Shown here: piece by piece, positions 16,912-26,704 of the stretch | Layout: each line of letters begins with the position of its first letter | Numbering within the stretch: position 1 is the first letter of the stretch | DNA from: Halomonas nitroreducens | Lineage (GTDB): Bacteria; Pseudomonadota; Gammaproteobacteria; Pseudomonadales; Halomonadaceae | Assembly (NCBI RefSeq): GCF_003966155.1 | Contig: NZ_RXNS01000005.1 | Coordinates: forward strand, 62,001-126,000 | Direction of reading: 5' to 3' | Length of the DNA: 64,000 nt | Notes under the pieces: model-generated | What the model saw: the letters and a program-made list of their open reading frames with translations, nothing else | Databases searched by the model: none | What the model was told of the DNA's origin: nothing | Position numbers and translations under genes: made by a program

Positions 16912-17439
16912 TTATTCGCCAGCGGCGTCGTCGACCTGGCCGGGATTGGCCTCGCGGCGTTCGGCATTGAGCTGCGCCGAGGGGTTGGCCTGCTGCTCGA
17001 TGCGGATCGGGCTGGTGAGGGTCAGCAGGAAGCTGTCGCCCGGTGCCAGGCGACATTGGTCGTCGTCGCAGGCGGCGATGCCGAAATGACCGTCGCTGCC
17101 GTAAGCGCCGGCCGTGAGTTCGCCACTGTAGATCTCGCTATCGCCGCCTTCGGCCTCGATGCAGGTCAGGGAATGGGTGGTCAGGCGGATGCGGTCGCCA
17201 TCGCGCTGGGCATCGCCGGTCACCACGCAGTAGTCAGGCAGCCGGTGGCTGCCGGTGCCGCTGTCCACCGGGCGCAGCACGATATCGTCCCGGCGCGGAG
17301 TCTGGGCGTCGAGCACGAGGTCGTCGACGACCTCCATCTCGACCTGGGCATCGGCGGGGAGTTCGAGGGTGTCGCCCATGGCCAGGCTCGGCAGTGCCAG
17401 GGCGGTGGCCATCAGCAGCAGGGTCGGGGTCTTGATCAT
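16912..17439 (-). CDS. Small exported protein of unknown function
   Basis: No family was recognised. The 175-residue protein starts at the ATG at 17437-17439, behind GAGAGCCGAC; a GTG 27 bases upstream would spoil the signal peptide. The N-terminus MIKTPTLLLMATALALPSLAMG is a clear signal peptide, predicting a periplasmic product. The mature part is acidic, with a conserved-looking segment LELPADAQVEMEVVDDLVLD and five cysteines or so (DYCVV, LTCIEA, AACDDDQC) that could form disulfides. It is a single gene, divergent from folE with a 278-base gap. Confidence 0.6.
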   Translation of the reverse strand: MIKTPTLLLMATALALPSLAMGDTLELPADAQVEMEVVDDLVLDAQTPRRDDIVLRPVDSGTGSHRLPDYCVVTGDAQRDGDRIRLTTHSLTCIEAEGGDSEIYSGELTAGAYGSDGHFGIAACDDDQCRLAPGDSFLLTLTSPIRIEQQANPSAQLNAERREANPGQVDDAAGE

Positions 17440-17615
17440 GTCGGCTCTCGGGGGTGACTTGGGCACAGCATGAAGGTGACTTTACTTTACCACACGGCGG
17501 GAGGGCGGGCAGCCGTGCGCCGGCATGGTACGCGCGACATTCTGTCACTGCCCGGGTCAAGCGGCCACTGCGTCCGGCGGCGCCATGCGCTAGAATTGTG
17601 ACCTTCCGGATCCAT

Positions 17616-17646
17616 TTGCTTGTACATGCATTGGGTTTTGTATAGT
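17616..17646 (+). promoter_or_regulatory. Possible promoter of folE-folX
   Basis: An AT-rich patch, unusual for this window, contains TTGCTT (17616-17621) and TATAGT (17641-17646). The 19-base spacing is long, so the exact boxes are uncertain, but the patch is the only promoter-like stretch ahead of folE. Confidence 0.35.
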
Positions 17647-17717
17647 TTACGTATAAAGGTGTGGTGGCCGGGCCTGTGCCCACGCACCGCGACAACGACA
17701 CTGCATGGGGCCTGACC

Positions 17718-18275
17718 ATGACCGAACAACTCGCTAACCACTATCGCCGGATCATCGAGGAGCTGGGGGAAAATCCCGAGCGTGAAGGCCTGCGCGATAC
17801 CCCCAAGCGGGCCGCCAAGGCCATGCAGTTCCTCAATCACGGCTATACCCAGTCCCTGGAAGGGATCGTCAACGGGGCGGTGTTCGAGTCGGACACCGAC
17901 GAGATGGTGCTGGTCAAGGATATCGAGCTGTATTCGATGTGCGAGCACCATCTCCTGCCCTTCATCGGCAAGTGCCATATCGCCTACCTGCCGCGGGGCA
18001 AGGTGCTGGGCCTGTCCAAGTTCGCCCGCATCGTCGACATGTATGCCCGGCGGATGCAGATCCAGGAGAACCTGACCCGCCAGATCGCCGAGGCCGTCCA
18101 GCAGGTGACCGAGGCCCGCGGCGTGGCCGTGGTGATTGAAGCCCGGCACCTGTGCATGATGATGCGCGGGGTGGAGAAGCAGAACTCGAGCATGACCTCC
18201 TCGGTGATGCTGGGCGCTTTCCGCGAGCACCAGAGCACCCGGCAGGAGTTCCTGACCCTGGTTCACGGCCGCTGA
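17718..18275 (+). CDS. folE: GTP cyclohydrolase I
   Basis: FolE converts GTP to 7,8-dihydroneopterin triphosphate, the first step of folate and other pterin synthesis. The 185-residue protein has the zinc ligands Cys75 and His78 in [10 protein letters not shown] and Cys146 in [10 protein letters not shown], and the loop [11 protein letters not shown]. The ATG at 17718 gives the canonical N-terminus; an upstream GTG frame adds 19 unlikely residues. folX follows after 11 bases, so the two are probably cotranscribed. Confidence 0.95.
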   Translation: MTEQLANHYRRIIEELGENPEREGLRDTPKRAAKAMQFLNHGYTQSLEGIVNGAVFESDTDEMVLVKDIELYSMCEHHLLPFIGKCHIAYLPRGKVLGLSKFARIVDMYARRMQIQENLTRQIAEAVQQVTEARGVAVVIEARHLCMMMRGVEKQNSSMTSSVMLGAFREHQSTRQEFLTLVHGR

Positions 18276-18286
18276 AGGAGCTCGCC

Positions 18287-18697
18287 ATGCCGTTGCATGC
18301 CCTGGATGACCAGCACCTCGACCACGACCTGGCCACGATCCGTATCAAGAACCTGCGGCTGCGCACCCATATCGGCATCAAGGAGGAGGAGATCCGCAAT
18401 CGCCAGGACGTGGTGATCAATGCGGTGATCCGCTACCGGGCCGAGAAGGCGGTGGCCTTCAATCATATCGAGCAGGCCCTCAACTATCGCACCATCACCA
18501 AGCAGGTGATTGCCCATGTCGAGGAGAATCGCTTCCTGCTGCTCGAACGCATGACCCGGGAAGTGCTCGACCTGATCATGAGCTTCGAGCAGGTGCTGAC
18601 GGCCCAGGTCGAAATCGACAAGCCTTACGCATTGCGCTTTGCCGATTCGGTCTCCATCACCCTGTCCGACTCTCGGGAACCGCGGCGCGGGGCCTGA
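18287..18697 (+). CDS. folX: Dihydroneopterin triphosphate 2'-epimerase
   Basis: FolX epimerises 7,8-dihydroneopterin triphosphate at C2', feeding monapterin synthesis; it is a paralogue of the aldolase FolB. The 136-residue protein carries the segment [19 protein letters not shown], which is nearly the same as I recall for E. coli FolX and unlike FolB, plus [11 protein letters not shown] and [16 protein letters not shown]. It is about 16 residues longer than E. coli FolX at the N-terminus. The start is the ATG at 18287 after AAGGAG. Coupling to folE puts product and substrate enzymes in one unit. Confidence 0.92.
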   Translation: MPLHALDDQHLDHDLATIRIKNLRLRTHIGIKEEEIRNRQDVVINAVIRYRAEKAVAFNHIEQALNYRTITKQVIAHVEENRFLLLERMTREVLDLIMSFEQVLTAQVEIDKPYALRFADSVSITLSDSREPRRGA

Positions 18698-18815
18698 GCC
18701 GACCGTCGGCTGGCCGATTGCACGATGGGGGGCCGTGGCGGTTGGCGCATCGGGGTCCTTGCGCTTAGCATGAGGATCAACCCTCACGATGTGCCTTCGC
18801 AGCCAGGAGTCGACC

Positions 18816-20276
18816 ATGGAAGCCCTGAAGGAAACCCAGCTCTACTGTCCCTTCGCCTATATCGACGGTAGCTGGGTCGCCGCTGATAGCGGTGAGCAGA
18901 TCGACGTGATCAATCCGGCCACCGGCGAGACGATGGGCAATGTGCCGCGGCTGGGACGTGCCGAGACCGAGCGAGCCATCGAGGCCGCCGATGCGGCCCT
19001 GCCGGCCTGGCGGAGTCTCACGGCCCAGGAGCGCGCCGATATCCTCATGAAATGGCACGACCTGATGCTCGAGCATCAGGACGACCTGGCCATGATCATG
19101 ACCCATGAGCAGGGCAAGCCGCTCAAGGAGGCCGCCGGGGAAATCGCCTATGCGGCAAGCTTCCTGCGCTGGTTCGCCGAGGAGGCGCGGCGGGTCTACG
19201 GCGAGACGGTGCCCGCGGCCAAGCCCCACCAGCGCATCCTGGTGACCAAGCAGCCCATCGGGGTGGTCGGCGCCATCACGCCCTGGAACTTTCCCGCCGC
19301 CATGATCACCCGCAAGGCGGGCGCCGCCCTGGCCGCCGGCTGTACTTTCGTGGTCAAGCCGGCCAGCCAGACCCCGTTCTCGGCCACGGCCCTGGCTCTT
19401 CTCGCCGAGCGGGCCGGCGTGCCCCGCGGCGTGTTCAACGTGGTGCCCGGTCGCGCCGCGGAGATTGCCGCGGCCCTCACCGAGTCCCCGGTGGTGCGCA
19501 AGATCACCTTCACCGGCTCTACCGAGGTGGGGCGCGAGCTGATGGCCCAGGCGTCCCGTCACGTGCAGAAGATCTCCCTGGAACTGGGCGGCAATGCACC
19601 CTTTATCGTCTTCGAGGATGCCGACCTGGATGCAGCGGTGGATGGCGCCATGGCCGCCAAGTTCCGCAACGCCGGCCAGACCTGCGTGTGCACCAACCGA
19701 TTCCTGGTGCAGTCCAGCGTGGTCAACGCCTTCTGCGAGAAGCTGGCGGTGGCCATGAACAGCGAGCTCAAGGTGGGCGACGGTACCGAGTCCGACGTCA
19801 ACATCGGACCGCTGATCGACGACAAGGCGGTGGCCAAGGTGACCGAGCATGTCCAGGACGCCGTGGACCACGGGGCCGAACTGCTGCTGGGCGGACATGC
19901 CCATCCGCTGGGCGGCAGCTTCTTCACCCCCACCCTGATCAGCGATGCCAGCGGTGCCATGAAGGTGGCCCGGGAGGAGACCTTCGGGCCGTTGGCCGCG
20001 GTCTTCCCCTTCGAGGACGAGGAGGATGCCGTGAGCATGGCCAACGACACCGAGTTCGGTCTTGCCTCCTACTTCTACTCCCGCGACCTGGGACGCGTGT
20101 GGCGGGTCGCCGAGGCTCTGGAATACGGCATGGTGGGCATCAACACCGGGCTGATCTCCAATGCCGCTGCCCCCTTCGGCGGGGTCAAGGCCTCGGGCCT
20201 GGGTCGCGAAGGGGGACACCAGGGGCTCGACGAGTTCCTCGAGACCAAGTACCTGTGCATCGATCTCGGTGACTAA
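18816..20276 (+). CDS. gabD: NAD(P)-dependent succinate-semialdehyde dehydrogenase
   Basis: The enzyme oxidises succinic semialdehyde to succinate, the last step of GABA breakdown. The 486-residue aldehyde dehydrogenase has GAITPWNFPAAMITRKAG, the nucleotide loop FTGSTEVG, the general-base glutamate in LELGGNAPF (Glu256) and the catalytic cysteine in NAGQTCVC (Cys290). The QTCVCTNR form and the PAKPHQR-like region suit the GabD subgroup, though related semialdehyde substrates cannot be excluded. The ATG at 18816 follows AGGAG; a GTG-like start 27 bases earlier is less likely. It is a single gene with its own terminator and no GABA transaminase beside it. Confidence 0.88.
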   Translation: MEALKETQLYCPFAYIDGSWVAADSGEQIDVINPATGETMGNVPRLGRAETERAIEAADAALPAWRSLTAQERADILMKWHDLMLEHQDDLAMIMTHEQGKPLKEAAGEIAYAASFLRWFAEEARRVYGETVPAAKPHQRILVTKQPIGVVGAITPWNFPAAMITRKAGAALAAGCTFVVKPASQTPFSATALALLAERAGVPRGVFNVVPGRAAEIAAALTESPVVRKITFTGSTEVGRELMAQASRHVQKISLELGGNAPFIVFEDADLDAAVDGAMAAKFRNAGQTCVCTNRFLVQSSVVNAFCEKLAVAMNSELKVGDGTESDVNIGPLIDDKAVAKVTEHVQDAVDHGAELLLGGHAHPLGGSFFTPTLISDASGAMKVAREETFGPLAAVFPFEDEEDAVSMANDTEFGLASYFYSRDLGRVWRVAEALEYGMVGINTGLISNAAAPFGGVKASGLGREGGHQGLDEFLETKYLCIDLGD

Positions 20277-20340
20277 ACCCCCGCCTCAAGCGGTAAGCTT
20301 GAAGATCGCCGCTTCCCGGCAAAGTGCGATGAACCAAGAA

Positions 20341-20376
20341 AAACACCCCGCCGAGCACGCTCGGTGGGGTGTTTCT
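20341..20376 (+). terminator. Rho-independent terminator of gabD
   Basis: AAACACCCC-G-CCGA and TCGG-T-GGGGTGTTT form a 14-bp stem (one G-T pair) around a GCACGC loop at 20341-20370, followed by TTTCTTTAT. The A-run on the left also makes it usable for minus-strand transcripts. Confidence 0.85.
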
Positions 20377-20420
20377 TTATAAGGTACCTGAGAAAACGGC
20401 TGGACGATGGTCAGGCTAGG

Positions 20421-20480
20421 TGAAAATCGGCGCGAAAGCGGAGTTTGCTTTTGCAAATGAGCACTTCAAGCCGATTTTCA
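20421..20480. repeat. 60-base structured palindrome between gabD and purH
   Basis: Perfect 11-base outer arms TGAAAATCGGC (20421-20431) and GCCGATTTTCA (20470-20480) enclose an imperfect inner hairpin whose tip pairs TTTGC with GCAAA around TTTT. On the minus strand the inner part reads TGCTCATTTGC...GCAAACTCCGC. It lies 38 bases past the purH stop and has no T-run. I recall similar CTCATTT/AAACTCC elements in other gammaproteobacteria, but their role is unknown to me. Confidence 0.6.
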
Positions 20481-20518
20481 ACGACGGCATGGCCGGGTTC
20501 CAGCGTTTACCTCTCCGT

Positions 20519-22096
20519 TTAGTGGCGGAAGTGGCGCATGCCGGTGAACACCATGGCGATGCCCGCCTCGTTGGCGGCGTCGATCACCTCCTGGTCGCGC
20601 ATGGAGCCGCCGGGCTGGATCACCGCGGTGATGCCGGCCGCCGCCGCCGCGTCGATGCCGTCGCGGAAGGGGAAGAAGGCATCGGAGGCCATCACCGAGC
20701 CCGGCACCGAGAGGCCCTCGTCGGCGGCCTTGATGCCGGCGATCCGCGCCGAGTAGACGCGGCTCATCTGGCCGGCGCCCACGCCGATGGTCTGGCCGTT
20801 CTTGGCATAGACGATGGCATTGGACTTGACGTACTTGCCGACTTTCCAGGCAAAGGCCAGGTCGCGCATCTCCTGCTCCGATGGCACCCGCTCGGTGACC
20901 ACGGTGAGCTCGTCGCGGCCGACCATGCCCAGGTCGCGATCCTGGACCAGCAGCCCGCCGGTGACGCGCTTGAAGTCATGGGCATGCTCGCGCTCGCCGG
21001 GCCAGTGGGCACCGATGTCGAGCAGGCGCACGTTCTTCTTCTCGGCGACGATCGCTCGGGCCTGCTCCTCGACTCCGGGGGCAATGATGACCTCGACGAA
21101 CTGGCGATCGATGATCGCCCGGGCCGTGTCCGCGTCCAGTGGCCGGTTGAAGGCGATGATGCCGCCGAAGGCACTGGTCGGGTCGGTGGCGAAGGCCTTG
21201 TCGTAGGCCTCCTTCAGGCTGGCGCCCACGGCCACGCCACAGGGGTTGGCGTGCTTGACGATCACGCAGGCGGTGTCGGTGAAGGTCTTGACGCACTCCA
21301 GGGCGGCGTCGGTGTCGGCGACATTGTTGAACGACAGCGGCTTGCCCTGCAGGGTCTCGGCGGTCGCCACACTGGGCTCCCGGCAGTCGGTCTCGACATA
21401 GAAGGCGGCCGACTGGTGGGGATTCTCGCCGTAGCGCATGGCCTGCTTCTTCTTGAACTGCAGGTTGTAGGTGCGCGGGAAGCCGTCCTCGCCCCCCGGG
21501 ACCCGCTGGCCCAGGTAGTCGGCGATGGCCGCATCATAGCCGGCGGTGTGCTCGAAGGCCTTGACAGCCAGGTCGAAGCGGGTGGCCTGCTGCATGCCGC
21601 CCTGGGCAACCTCCCCGAGGACCCGGTCATAGTCGCCGGCGTCCACCACGATGGTGGTGTAGGCATGGTTCTTGGCGCAGGCCCGTACCATGGTCGGCCC
21701 GCCGATGTCGATATTCTCGATGGCCTCTTCCAGGCTGCAGTCGGGGCGCGCCACGGTGGCCGAAAAGGGATAGAGGTTGACCACCACCATATCGATCGGC
21801 GCGATGTCGTGTTCGGTCATGACCGCATCGTCCTGGCCTCGGCGCCCGAGGATGCCGCCGTGGATCTTGGGATGCAGGGTCTTGACCCGACCGTCCATGA
21901 TCTCGGGAAAGCCGGTGTGCTCGGAAACCTCGGTCACCGGGATGTCATGCTCCCGGAGCAGGCGATAGGTGCCGCCGGTGGAGAGCAGCGCGACACCCTG
22001 TTCGCTGAGGCCGCGGGCGAAATCGACGATGCCGGTCTTGTCGGACACGCTGATCAGGGCGCGGCGGACCGGAGTGGGAGAGGGGACTTGAGACAT
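20519..22096 (-). CDS. purH: Bifunctional AICAR formyltransferase/IMP cyclohydrolase
   Basis: PurH carries out the last two steps of IMP synthesis. The N-terminal IMP cyclohydrolase domain (MGS-like fold) begins [15 protein letters not shown] and holds [10 protein letters not shown] and [19 protein letters not shown] segments; the C-terminal transformylase domain has LRYGENPHQ and the catalytic KHANPCG region. At 525 residues the length is canonical. The start is the ATG at 22094-22096; an extension of 19 residues upstream is not protein-like. It follows dusB-fis on the same strand with an 83-base gap, as in many gammaproteobacteria. Confidence 0.97.
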   Translation of the reverse strand: MSQVPSPTPVRRALISVSDKTGIVDFARGLSEQGVALLSTGGTYRLLREHDIPVTEVSEHTGFPEIMDGRVKTLHPKIHGGILGRRGQDDAVMTEHDIAPIDMVVVNLYPFSATVARPDCSLEEAIENIDIGGPTMVRACAKNHAYTTIVVDAGDYDRVLGEVAQGGMQQATRFDLAVKAFEHTAGYDAAIADYLGQRVPGGEDGFPRTYNLQFKKKQAMRYGENPHQSAAFYVETDCREPSVATAETLQGKPLSFNNVADTDAALECVKTFTDTACVIVKHANPCGVAVGASLKEAYDKAFATDPTSAFGGIIAFNRPLDADTARAIIDRQFVEVIIAPGVEEQARAIVAEKKNVRLLDIGAHWPGEREHAHDFKRVTGGLLVQDRDLGMVGRDELTVVTERVPSEQEMRDLAFAWKVGKYVKSNAIVYAKNGQTIGVGAGQMSRVYSARIAGIKAADEGLSVPGSVMASDAFFPFRDGIDAAAAAGITAVIQPGGSMRDQEVIDAANEAGIAMVFTGMRHFRH

Positions 22097-22179
22097 GGGC
22101 GTCACTCTATTGCGGGCGTTGGGATCAAAAAAGCGAGGAAAGAGAACGCGCAAGGGCGCCTCCCGGGCGCCCTTGTGGA

Positions 22180-22515
22180 TCAGATAAGATCGTAGTGCTT
22201 GAGCTTCTTGCGCAGGGTGCCGCGGTTGAGGCCGAGCATCTCGGCGGCGCGGGTCTGGTTCCCCTGGGCGTGTTCGAGCACCGAGGCCAGCAGCGGCGCC
22301 TCCACTTCGGCCATCACCATGGCATGGAGGTCGGTGACGCTGCTGCCGTCCAGGTGCGCGAAATAGCGGCGCATGGCGGCTTCGACGGCCTCACGCAGGG
22401 GCATGTCGTCCCGCGGCAGGCTGGCGCCTTCGGCGACCTCGGCGAGATCACGGGAGGCCCGGGCGTCTAGCTCGGACAGCGCGGGATTCTGGTCAAAGGC
22501 TTGGCTGCTGGTCAT
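22180..22515 (-). CDS. fis: DNA-binding protein Fis
   Basis: Fis is a small nucleoid protein that bends DNA and controls rRNA promoters, recombination and many growth-phase genes. The 111-residue protein ends with the conserved helix-turn-helix region [40 protein letters not shown] sequence. The acidic, variable N-terminus matches other Fis proteins of Pseudomonadales and Oceanospirillales in length. Its ATG overlaps the dusB stop (ATGA), giving the classical dusB-fis operon. Confidence 0.96.
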   Translation of the reverse strand: MTSSQAFDQNPALSELDARASRDLAEVAEGASLPRDDMPLREAVEAAMRRYFAHLDGSSVTDLHAMVMAEVEAPLLASVLEHAQGNQTRAAEMLGLNRGTLRKKLKHYDLI

Positions 22516-23570
22516 GCGGCACAGGTTCCATCCGGCGTCATGGCCTGGGCGACACGGCGGGGGGCCGTGTCCGGCTCATGACGAAACAGTTCGTCGATGA
22601 AGCGGCACTGGGCATCGGCGCTGTCCAGGCCATTGAAGGTGGCACGCAGGGCGCGACGGCCGGCATCGTCGAAACGGGCATCCCCGGCCAGGTACCAGCC
22701 GAGGTGCTTGCGGGCGATGCGCACGCCCATATGCTCACCATAGAAGTCGTGCAGGGCCAACAGGTGGCCGCGCAATACAGAGGCACGCTCGTCGTCGCCG
22801 GGGGGGGACAGCGGGCGACCATAATGGAGGTAGTGGTCGATCTCGCGGAAGATCCAGGGATTGCCCTGGGCCCCGCGACCGACCATCACCGCATCCGCCC
22901 CAGTATAGTCGAGGACGCGGCGCGCCTTCTCGGGAGAATCGATATCGCCGTTGGCGAGCACCGGGATGTCCACGGCTGCCTTGATCGCGGCGATGGTGTC
23001 GTACTCGGCCTGGCCCCCGTAGCGCTGCTGGCGATGGCGGCCATGCACGGCCAGTGCCTGGATGCCGGCGTCCTCGGCCAGCCGGGCGACGCGAACGCCG
23101 TTGTTGCTCTCGGCACACCAGCCGGTGCGGATCTTGAGGGTCACCGGCACGGGCACCGCGGCGACCACCGCCGCGAGGATTTCGGCGACCAGGGCCTCGT
23201 CACGCAGGAGTGCCGAGCCGGCCGCCTTGTTGCAGACCTTCTTGGCGGGGCAGCCCATGTTGATGTCGATGATCTCGGCGCCCATCTCGGCGTTGAGCCG
23301 CGCCGCCTCGGCCAGCATCTCGGCATCGCCGCCGGCGATCTGCACGGCGCGGGGCCCGGGCTCGCCGCGGTGATCCATGCGCAGGCGCGACTTGCGCGTG
23401 TGCCACAGGCTCGGGTCCGAGGTCACCATCTCGCCGACCACCAGTCCCGCCCCCAGGCGCCGGCACAGCGCACGGAAGGGCCGGTCGGTGACGCCGGCCA
23501 TGGGCGCGAGCACCACCCGGTTGGGCAGGGTGTGGCGGCCGATGCGGGGCAGGGGACGGGAATCGGGCAT
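22512..23570 (-). CDS. dusB: tRNA-dihydrouridine synthase B
   Basis: DusB reduces specific uridines in tRNA to dihydrouridine with FMN and NADPH. The 352-residue TIM-barrel protein shows LAPMAGVTDRPFR at the N-terminus, DINMGCPAKKV with the catalytic cysteine, and VMVGRGAQGNPW near the phosphate site. The ATG at 23568-23570 was chosen; an in-frame GTG lies six bases upstream. It is translationally coupled to fis through a four-base overlap. Confidence 0.95.
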   Translation of the reverse strand: MPDSRPLPRIGRHTLPNRVVLAPMAGVTDRPFRALCRRLGAGLVVGEMVTSDPSLWHTRKSRLRMDHRGEPGPRAVQIAGGDAEMLAEAARLNAEMGAEIIDINMGCPAKKVCNKAAGSALLRDEALVAEILAAVVAAVPVPVTLKIRTGWCAESNNGVRVARLAEDAGIQALAVHGRHRQQRYGGQAEYDTIAAIKAAVDIPVLANGDIDSPEKARRVLDYTGADAVMVGRGAQGNPWIFREIDHYLHYGRPLSPPGDDERASVLRGHLLALHDFYGEHMGVRIARKHLGWYLAGDARFDDAGRRALRATFNGLDSADAQCRFIDELFRHEPDTAPRRVAQAMTPDGTCAA

Positions 23571-23666
23571 GGTCACGGTCGGTGGCTCGGAGGGGGACCT
23601 ATCATACGCCCCCGGGGATTCTGGGTGAAGGCACTGTTTGTCGCGGTCGTCTCAGCCGGCACATCG

Positions 23667-24581
23667 TCAGCCGGCGCATCGCCCGGTTAGCCGCACCCAG
23701 CCCTCGCGCACCACCGGCTCGTCCATGATCAGGCCCTGGCCCGAGTAGGCGGCCTTCACCTCCTCGGCCTGGCCCTCGAGGATGCCGGACAGCGCCAGTC
23801 GCCCGCCCGGCGCGACGCGCCCGGCGATCTCCCCGGCCAGCTCGACCAGTGGCCCGGCCAGGATATTGGCCAACACCAGCGGGAAGCGGGCGTCGGTCGC
23901 CAGCTGCTCGGGATAGCAGAGCCCGAGGGCCGTGTCGGGGATCGCGTTGCGCTGGGCGTTGTCGCGGCTGGCGGACAGGGCCTGGGGGTCGATGTCGGTG
24001 CCCGTGGCGCGGCGAGCGCCCAGCTTGAGGGCGGCGATGGCCAGGATGCCGGAGCCGCAGCCCACGTCCAGGACCTCGATGCCCTCAAGCTCGCCGTCCA
24101 TGGCCAGGCCGTCCAGCCATTCCAGGCATAACGCCGTGGTGGGGTGGGTGCCGGTGCCGAAGGCCAGGCCCGGGTCCAGGTGGAGATTGACCGCCGCCGG
24201 GTCCGGTGCCGCGTGCCAGCTGGGCACGATCCACAGGCGCTCCCCCATCCGCAGGGGGGCGAAGTCCTCCATCCAGGCCCGCTCCCAGTCCCGGTCGTCG
24301 AGCAGTTCATGCTCGATCTCCGGGCAGGGCTCTCCGGGCATGGCCTCGGCCCAGGCGGCCGCCAGGCGCTCGAGCATCGCCGCCAGGCCGGCCAGGTCGT
24401 CATAGAGGCCGGTCAGCACTGTCTCGTCCCACAGTGGGGTGGTACCCCGCTCGGGCTCGAAGACCGGTGCGTCATGGGCATCCTGCAGGGTAATGGCAGT
24501 GGCGCCTTCGGCCAGCAGCAGGTCTTCGAGCAGTTCGGCCTGCTCAGGGGCGATGCGGGCCTTGAGTTGCAGCCAGGGCAT
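23667..24581 (-). CDS. prmA: Ribosomal protein L11 methyltransferase
   Basis: PrmA trimethylates lysines and the N-terminus of ribosomal protein L11. The 304-residue protein has the N-terminal substrate-recognition domain ([22 protein letters not shown]) and a SAM domain with [18 protein letters not shown] and [26 protein letters not shown] supplies the NxxxxP-like motif. Length is standard. It follows accC after 84 bases on the same strand, the usual accBC-prmA-dusB-fis-purH order. Confidence 0.95.
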   Translation of the reverse strand: MPWLQLKARIAPEQAELLEDLLLAEGATAITLQDAHDAPVFEPERGTTPLWDETVLTGLYDDLAGLAAMLERLAAAWAEAMPGEPCPEIEHELLDDRDWERAWMEDFAPLRMGERLWIVPSWHAAPDPAAVNLHLDPGLAFGTGTHPTTALCLEWLDGLAMDGELEGIEVLDVGCGSGILAIAALKLGARRATGTDIDPQALSASRDNAQRNAIPDTALGLCYPEQLATDARFPLVLANILAGPLVELAGEIAGRVAPGGRLALSGILEGQAEEVKAAYSGQGLIMDEPVVREGWVRLTGRCAG

Positions 24582-24620
24582 GGGGGGACTCCCGGGGATC
24601 GGAGGGGGAAGAAACGACGA

Positions 24621-24642
24621 CGGGGCGGCGTCGGCCGCCCCG
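24621..24642. terminator. GC hairpin between accC and prmA
   Basis: CGGGGCGGC-gtcg-GCCGCCCCG is a perfect 9-bp stem. On the minus strand it is followed by TCGTCGTTTCTTCC, a weak T-rich tail, so it could partly stop accBC transcription before prmA. Confidence 0.5.
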
Positions 24643-24665
24643 TGGGGGAGGGATCGGCGCCGCGC

Positions 24666-26006
24666 CTAGAGGCCGAGCTTCTTCTCCAGGTAATGGATGT
24701 TGACACCACCCTGCTGGAAATAGCCGTCGCGGACGAGGTCCTTGTGCAGGTCGGTGTTGGTCTTGATGCCTTCGACCAGCAGTTCGTCCAGGGCGTTGCG
24801 CATGCGGGTCAATGCGGTCTCCCGGTCCACGCCCCAGGTTATCAGCTTGCCGATCAGGGAATCGTAGTGCGGCGGCACCGAGTACCCGGTGTAGACGTGG
24901 GAATCCATGCGCACCCCCAGGCCGCCCGGCGGGTGGTAGAGGGTTACCTTGCCGGGGGAGGGCATGAAGGTCTTGGCGTCCTCGGCGTTGATCCGGCACT
25001 CGAAGGCGTGGCCGGTCAACTTCACGTCTTCCTGACGGATCGACAGCGGCAGGCCGGAGGCGATGCGCAGCTGCTCGCGGACGATGTCGACGCCGGTGAC
25101 CATCTCGGTCACGGGGTGCTCGACCTGAACACGGGTGTTCATCTCGATGAAGAAGAACTGGCCGTCCTCGTAGAGGAACTCGAAGGTGCCGGCGCCACGG
25201 TAGCCGATGGTGATGCAGGCCTCGCGACAGGCCTCGAGGACCTTGGCGCGGGCCTCCGGGTCGAGCCCCGGCGCCGGGGCCTCCTCCAGCACCTTCTGAT
25301 GACGACGCTGCAGGGAGCAGTCGCGGTCATAGAGGTGGATGGCATTGCCCTGGCCGTCGGCGAGCACCTGGACTTCCACGTGGCGCGGTTTCTCGAGGAA
25401 CTTCTCCATGTAGACGGTGCCGTCGCCGAAGGCCGAGTGAGCCTCGGTGCGGGTCACGGTCACTGCGGAGAGCAGGTGGGCCTCGGTGTGCACCACGCGC
25501 ATGCCCCGACCACCGCCACCGGCGGCGGCCTTGATGATCACCGGATAGCCGATGCGACGCGCGGTCGCCACGATCTCGCCCTCGTCATCGCCGAGCGGGC
25601 CGTCGGAGCCGGGCACGGTGGGCACACCGGCCTTCTTCATCGACTCGATGGCGCTGACCTTGTCGCCCATCAGGCGAATGGTCTCGGCGCGAGGGCCGAT
25701 GAAGGTGAAGCCGGAGCGTTCCACCTGTTCCGCGAAGTCGGCGTTCTCGGAGAGGAAGCCGTAGCCGGGATGGATGGCGCTGGAATCCGTGACCTCGGCG
25801 GCACTGATCAGCGCCGGGATGTTCAGGTAGGACTGCGCGGAGGAGGCCGGGCCGATACACACGGCCTCGTCGGCCAGGCGTACGTGCATCAGCTCGCGGT
25901 CGGCCTTGGAGTGGACCGCGACCGTACGAATGCCCAGCTCCTTGCAGGCGCGCAGGATGCGCAGGGCGATCTCGCCGCGATTGGCGATGAGAACCTTGTC
26001 CAGCAT
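24666..26006 (-). CDS. accC: Acetyl-CoA carboxylase, biotin carboxylase subunit
   Basis: AccC carboxylates biotin on AccB using ATP and bicarbonate, the first half of malonyl-CoA formation. The 446-residue protein begins [18 protein letters not shown], has the ATP-grasp glycine loop [13 protein letters not shown], the bicarbonate/catalytic region [15 protein letters not shown] and the C-terminal YDSLIGKLI segment. It lies 28 bases after accB. Its end product supplies malonyl groups that BioC and fatty-acid synthesis also need. Confidence 0.97.
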   Translation of the reverse strand: MLDKVLIANRGEIALRILRACKELGIRTVAVHSKADRELMHVRLADEAVCIGPASSAQSYLNIPALISAAEVTDSSAIHPGYGFLSENADFAEQVERSGFTFIGPRAETIRLMGDKVSAIESMKKAGVPTVPGSDGPLGDDEGEIVATARRIGYPVIIKAAAGGGGRGMRVVHTEAHLLSAVTVTRTEAHSAFGDGTVYMEKFLEKPRHVEVQVLADGQGNAIHLYDRDCSLQRRHQKVLEEAPAPGLDPEARAKVLEACREACITIGYRGAGTFEFLYEDGQFFFIEMNTRVQVEHPVTEMVTGVDIVREQLRIASGLPLSIRQEDVKLTGHAFECRINAEDAKTFMPSPGKVTLYHPPGGLGVRMDSHVYTGYSVPPHYDSLIGKLITWGVDRETALTRMRNALDELLVEGIKTNTDLHKDLVRDGYFQQGGVNIHYLEKKLGL

Positions 26007-26034
26007 GAGGGGGTCCGCCAGGTTGGTGGAAAGA

Positions 26035-26499
26035 TCAGGAGATGACGACCATCGGCTGCTCGAACTCGACCGGCTCGCCGTCCTCGACCAGGATGGCCTC
26101 GATCACGCCGTCACGATCGGCCTCGATCTGGTTCATCATCTTCATGGCCTCGACGATGCACACGGTCTCGCCCTTCTTGACGCTCTGGCCGATCTCGACG
26201 AAGGCCTTGGCGCCCGGGGCGGGCGAACGGTAGAAGGTGCCCACCATGGGCGACAGCACGGCCTGGCCCTGGTAGCCGGGGCCTTCCTCGGCCGGGGGCT
26301 CGGCCGAGGCCGCCGGCTGAGGCGCGGCGGGGGCTGGCTGGGCCGGTGCCGGCCAGGCGGGGGCCTGGGGTTGGGGGTAGGCGCTGCCGTTCGGGTGACG
26401 GCTGATGCGCACCGATTCTTCGCCTTCCTGGATCTCGATCTCGCTGATATTCGACTCTTCCAGCAGCTCGATCAGTTTCTTGACCTTGCGGATGTCCAT
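26035..26499 (-). CDS. accB: Biotin carboxyl carrier protein of acetyl-CoA carboxylase
   Basis: AccB carries the biotin between the carboxylase and transferase parts of acetyl-CoA carboxylase. The 154-residue protein has an N-terminal [18 protein letters not shown] helix, a Pro/Ala-rich linker (about residues 41-72) and a biotinyl domain with EAMKMMNQ, where Lys120 is the biotin site. The ATG at 26497-26499 gives the family N-terminus; the longer upstream frame was discarded. It heads the accB-accC operon. BirA, the likely bio regulator here, would also biotinylate this protein. Confidence 0.97.
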   Translation of the reverse strand: MDIRKVKKLIELLEESNISEIEIQEGEESVRISRHPNGSAYPQPQAPAWPAPAQPAPAAPQPAASAEPPAEEGPGYQGQAVLSPMVGTFYRSPAPGAKAFVEIGQSVKKGETVCIVEAMKMMNQIEADRDGVIEAILVEDGEPVEFEQPMVVIS

Positions 26500-26704
26500 G
26501 ACGATGTCTCGCTCGGGTGGATTCGGGGGTCGCCCCGGCGCTGTCAACCGGGGCCAACTTGCAATAGATCGCGGCAAGATGTCGACTCTTGGCGCCTCTA
26601 TCGGCCTTGAATAGCGTTGTCGGCGGAGTTTGCCGAAAATCGTCGGCGATGTCCAGCGGGGTTCGAACGGCGTTCGCCGGTGGCCGCTACGGCCGGCCGG
26701 GCGC

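Noticed and set aside
18263..18300. folX as dihydroneopterin aldolase (folB)
   Set aside because: The segment [18 protein letters not shown] and the ADSVS ending match the FolX epimerase, not FolB.
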